Shown: piece after piece, positions 62,401 through 64,000 of the stretch
Numbering within the stretch: position 1 is the stretch's first letter
Layout: each line of letters starts with the position of its first letter
Assembly: GCA_018389105.1 (NCBI GenBank)
Contig: JACATO010000651.1
Coordinates: forward strand, 310,001 to 374,000
Origin: Nautilus pompilius
Lineage: Eukaryota; Mollusca; Cephalopoda; Nautilida; Nautilidae
Length of the DNA stretch: 64,000 nt
Reading direction: 5' to 3'
Position numbers and translations under genes: made by a program
The notes under the pieces: generated by a model
Databases searched by the model: none
The model's input: only the letters and a program-made list of their open reading frames with translations
What the model was told of the DNA's origin: nothing

Positions 62401-64000
62401 AGATATCACCTGCTTTCTGCTTACAAACTAGCTAGCCAGACTTTCCAGAGCGTATTCTATAAACACAGCAAACGGCCGTCACCTGGAAGTAGCTTGCTTA
62501 AATAAACACCACCAGAAACCCGATTACAAAAAAGAGAGTCACACATCTGAAAACCAATAATACTTGGCTGGCAAAAATCTAATTTTATAATTGAGAAGAA
62601 TGGTGACAGTAAAATCCATTTTCTAAAAAATATTTAAAACAAACTACTCATCCCTAGATGAAGCCACAGGCCAGCATAACCACGAATTGTTATAGTCGCC
62701 ACCAATCCACCATGTTACTTAGTAAAACTATTTGCACATGCATACTGAATCGATTTTTCGATGCCCCCTCCCCACATAGAAAAATTCTTAACAGTTGCAC
62801 CTTGTTAGCAATCATTAATAAACATAAGAACCCTGCATAACACCAGTACTCAGACAAAACGGGATAGAGAATAAAAACACTAGTACTATCTTAGTAATGA
62901 TGCTAGCAGCCGGATCAGTTCTTTTTTGCGATAAAAGGTGTCCCTGCAACTATTTGATGAACAGTCAACAATTGGAATTATATTTAAAAAAATTATTTAG
63001 GCCACGTAGTAGCAAACCCACAGCATTTTAACAAATTTCGCAATTAGAAACTACTGAATGCATAAAGCACTCTCATATCGATAATCTGGGAATGAACTCG
63101 TGTAGAAAGTGACAGCAATCTTATGACCACATAGCCAAGCCTTGCGTAAAAGTGGAAGTTGCTTCAGTAACTTTTGGCAGGAGAGCTAGCTACAGCATCA
63201 CCCGTGAACGTGTGAAAGGTCATCTAAAGTTTACGCCTACTGAACTTCCCTACTTCAGCAATCCTTTTTAAATACTTTTTAAAAGGATTTTATTTGCTAA
63301 ATAAGATCATTTGACCTAACCTCTAAAAGAATTTAAAAAACAAACAACATAGTAGAAATCCACTTTTGTTAATGGCTTTGCAAGCAAAAACTAACCCATG
63401 AAAGACCAAGCTGTCATGTAATCAAATGATGCAAAGCAAGGATCATCTATCACAGGGAAGAGAAACAATTAAATTTAGTATGGTGCTCAGGCTTAAATAA
63501 AACTGATCTAAATTGCTTTCCTGGAATTTACTTTTTTAAAAAAAATCATGTAAAAGGTTTAGTTCCTTCGAAAAATTTTAACTGAAACAAAAATCCTTTT
63601 TAAATCTATTTTTGCTTGTTTACAAACTTAATTTTTCTTTTCACTTTCTGAACACATTTCCTTTTCATTTGGATTAGTGAACAGTGGTGGGCATTTATGC
63701 TATTTGAGTCATTCCAGACTTGTTTTTTTAATAACTTGGATGTATTTTGTGAAAACTGTTCTTTTAAGCGTGTAAAATCCAGAGCTGCCTGCTCCAGAGA
63801 GGTCTAACACAGAAGTTAGCCACAAAAACAAGTGTACAATTACACATTGCCTTGCATACAAATTTATAACAGCATAACTGATAGCTAGTTGGTAAAATAA
63901 CTGTTTCTAAAGTCCACCACCACCCTCAGCTTCTAGTCCATTTAATTTAAAATTTATATAGTTGAATTGTGTCTACAGATTGCTAGGATTAGATTCTAAG
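56468..64000. other. Long eIF4G intron or upstream DNA without recognised exons
   Basis: About 7.5 kb of AT-rich DNA with A and T runs and only short chance frames. The upstream eIF4G coding exon or exons, which must end in phase 1, should lie here or beyond the right edge; I could not pick one out. I recognise no RNA gene or transposon in it. Confidence 0.5.

Overview
This is animal nuclear DNA. It is AT-rich, has split genes with GT..AG introns, carries Tc1/mariner relics and tRNA-derived SINE-like pieces, and its protein families have animal-type architecture. I favour an invertebrate, possibly a mollusc or other lophotrochozoan, but the phylum is an inference that the sequence alone does not settle.

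Layout, left to right. (1) 580-1591 (+): the last two exons of a gene I do not recognise, running in from the left edge. (2) 2829-9587 (-): one uninterrupted 2252-codon reading frame. It begins with the calponin-homology domain of microtubule plus-end EB proteins (MAPRE/EB1) and ends with the EB-homology domain and a terminal -KEY, but about 2050 residues of acidic, cryptically repetitive sequence lie between them. This is the most unusual item in the window. (3) 9.6-14.6 kb: gene-poor DNA with a SINE fragment and a decayed multi-copy element-type ORF. (4) 14648-17258 (-): a small diverged paralogue of the C-terminal W2 domain of eIF4G, with the same exon phases as the full gene and a 66/67-bp minisatellite in one intron. 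(5) 18498-22766 (+): a three-exon F-box gene of the FBXO39 type, head-to-head with the W2 copy. (6) 22.8-26.4 kb: AT-rich spacer. (7) 26361-56467 (-): 24 coding exons of eIF4G (about 1375 residues), with PABP-side region, eIF4E-binding motif, MIF4G, MA3 and W2. The N-terminal end is not found here. Its introns carry one mariner relic, two Tc1-like relics and several dispersed repeats. (8) 56.5-64 kb: long intron or upstream DNA with no recognised exon.

Functional links: eIF4G is the scaffold of cap-dependent translation initiation. The W2-only gene next to it probably arose by duplication of the eIF4G 3' end, with the F-box gene now lying between source and copy. The giant EB-like protein is unrelated to translation and would be expected at microtubule plus ends.
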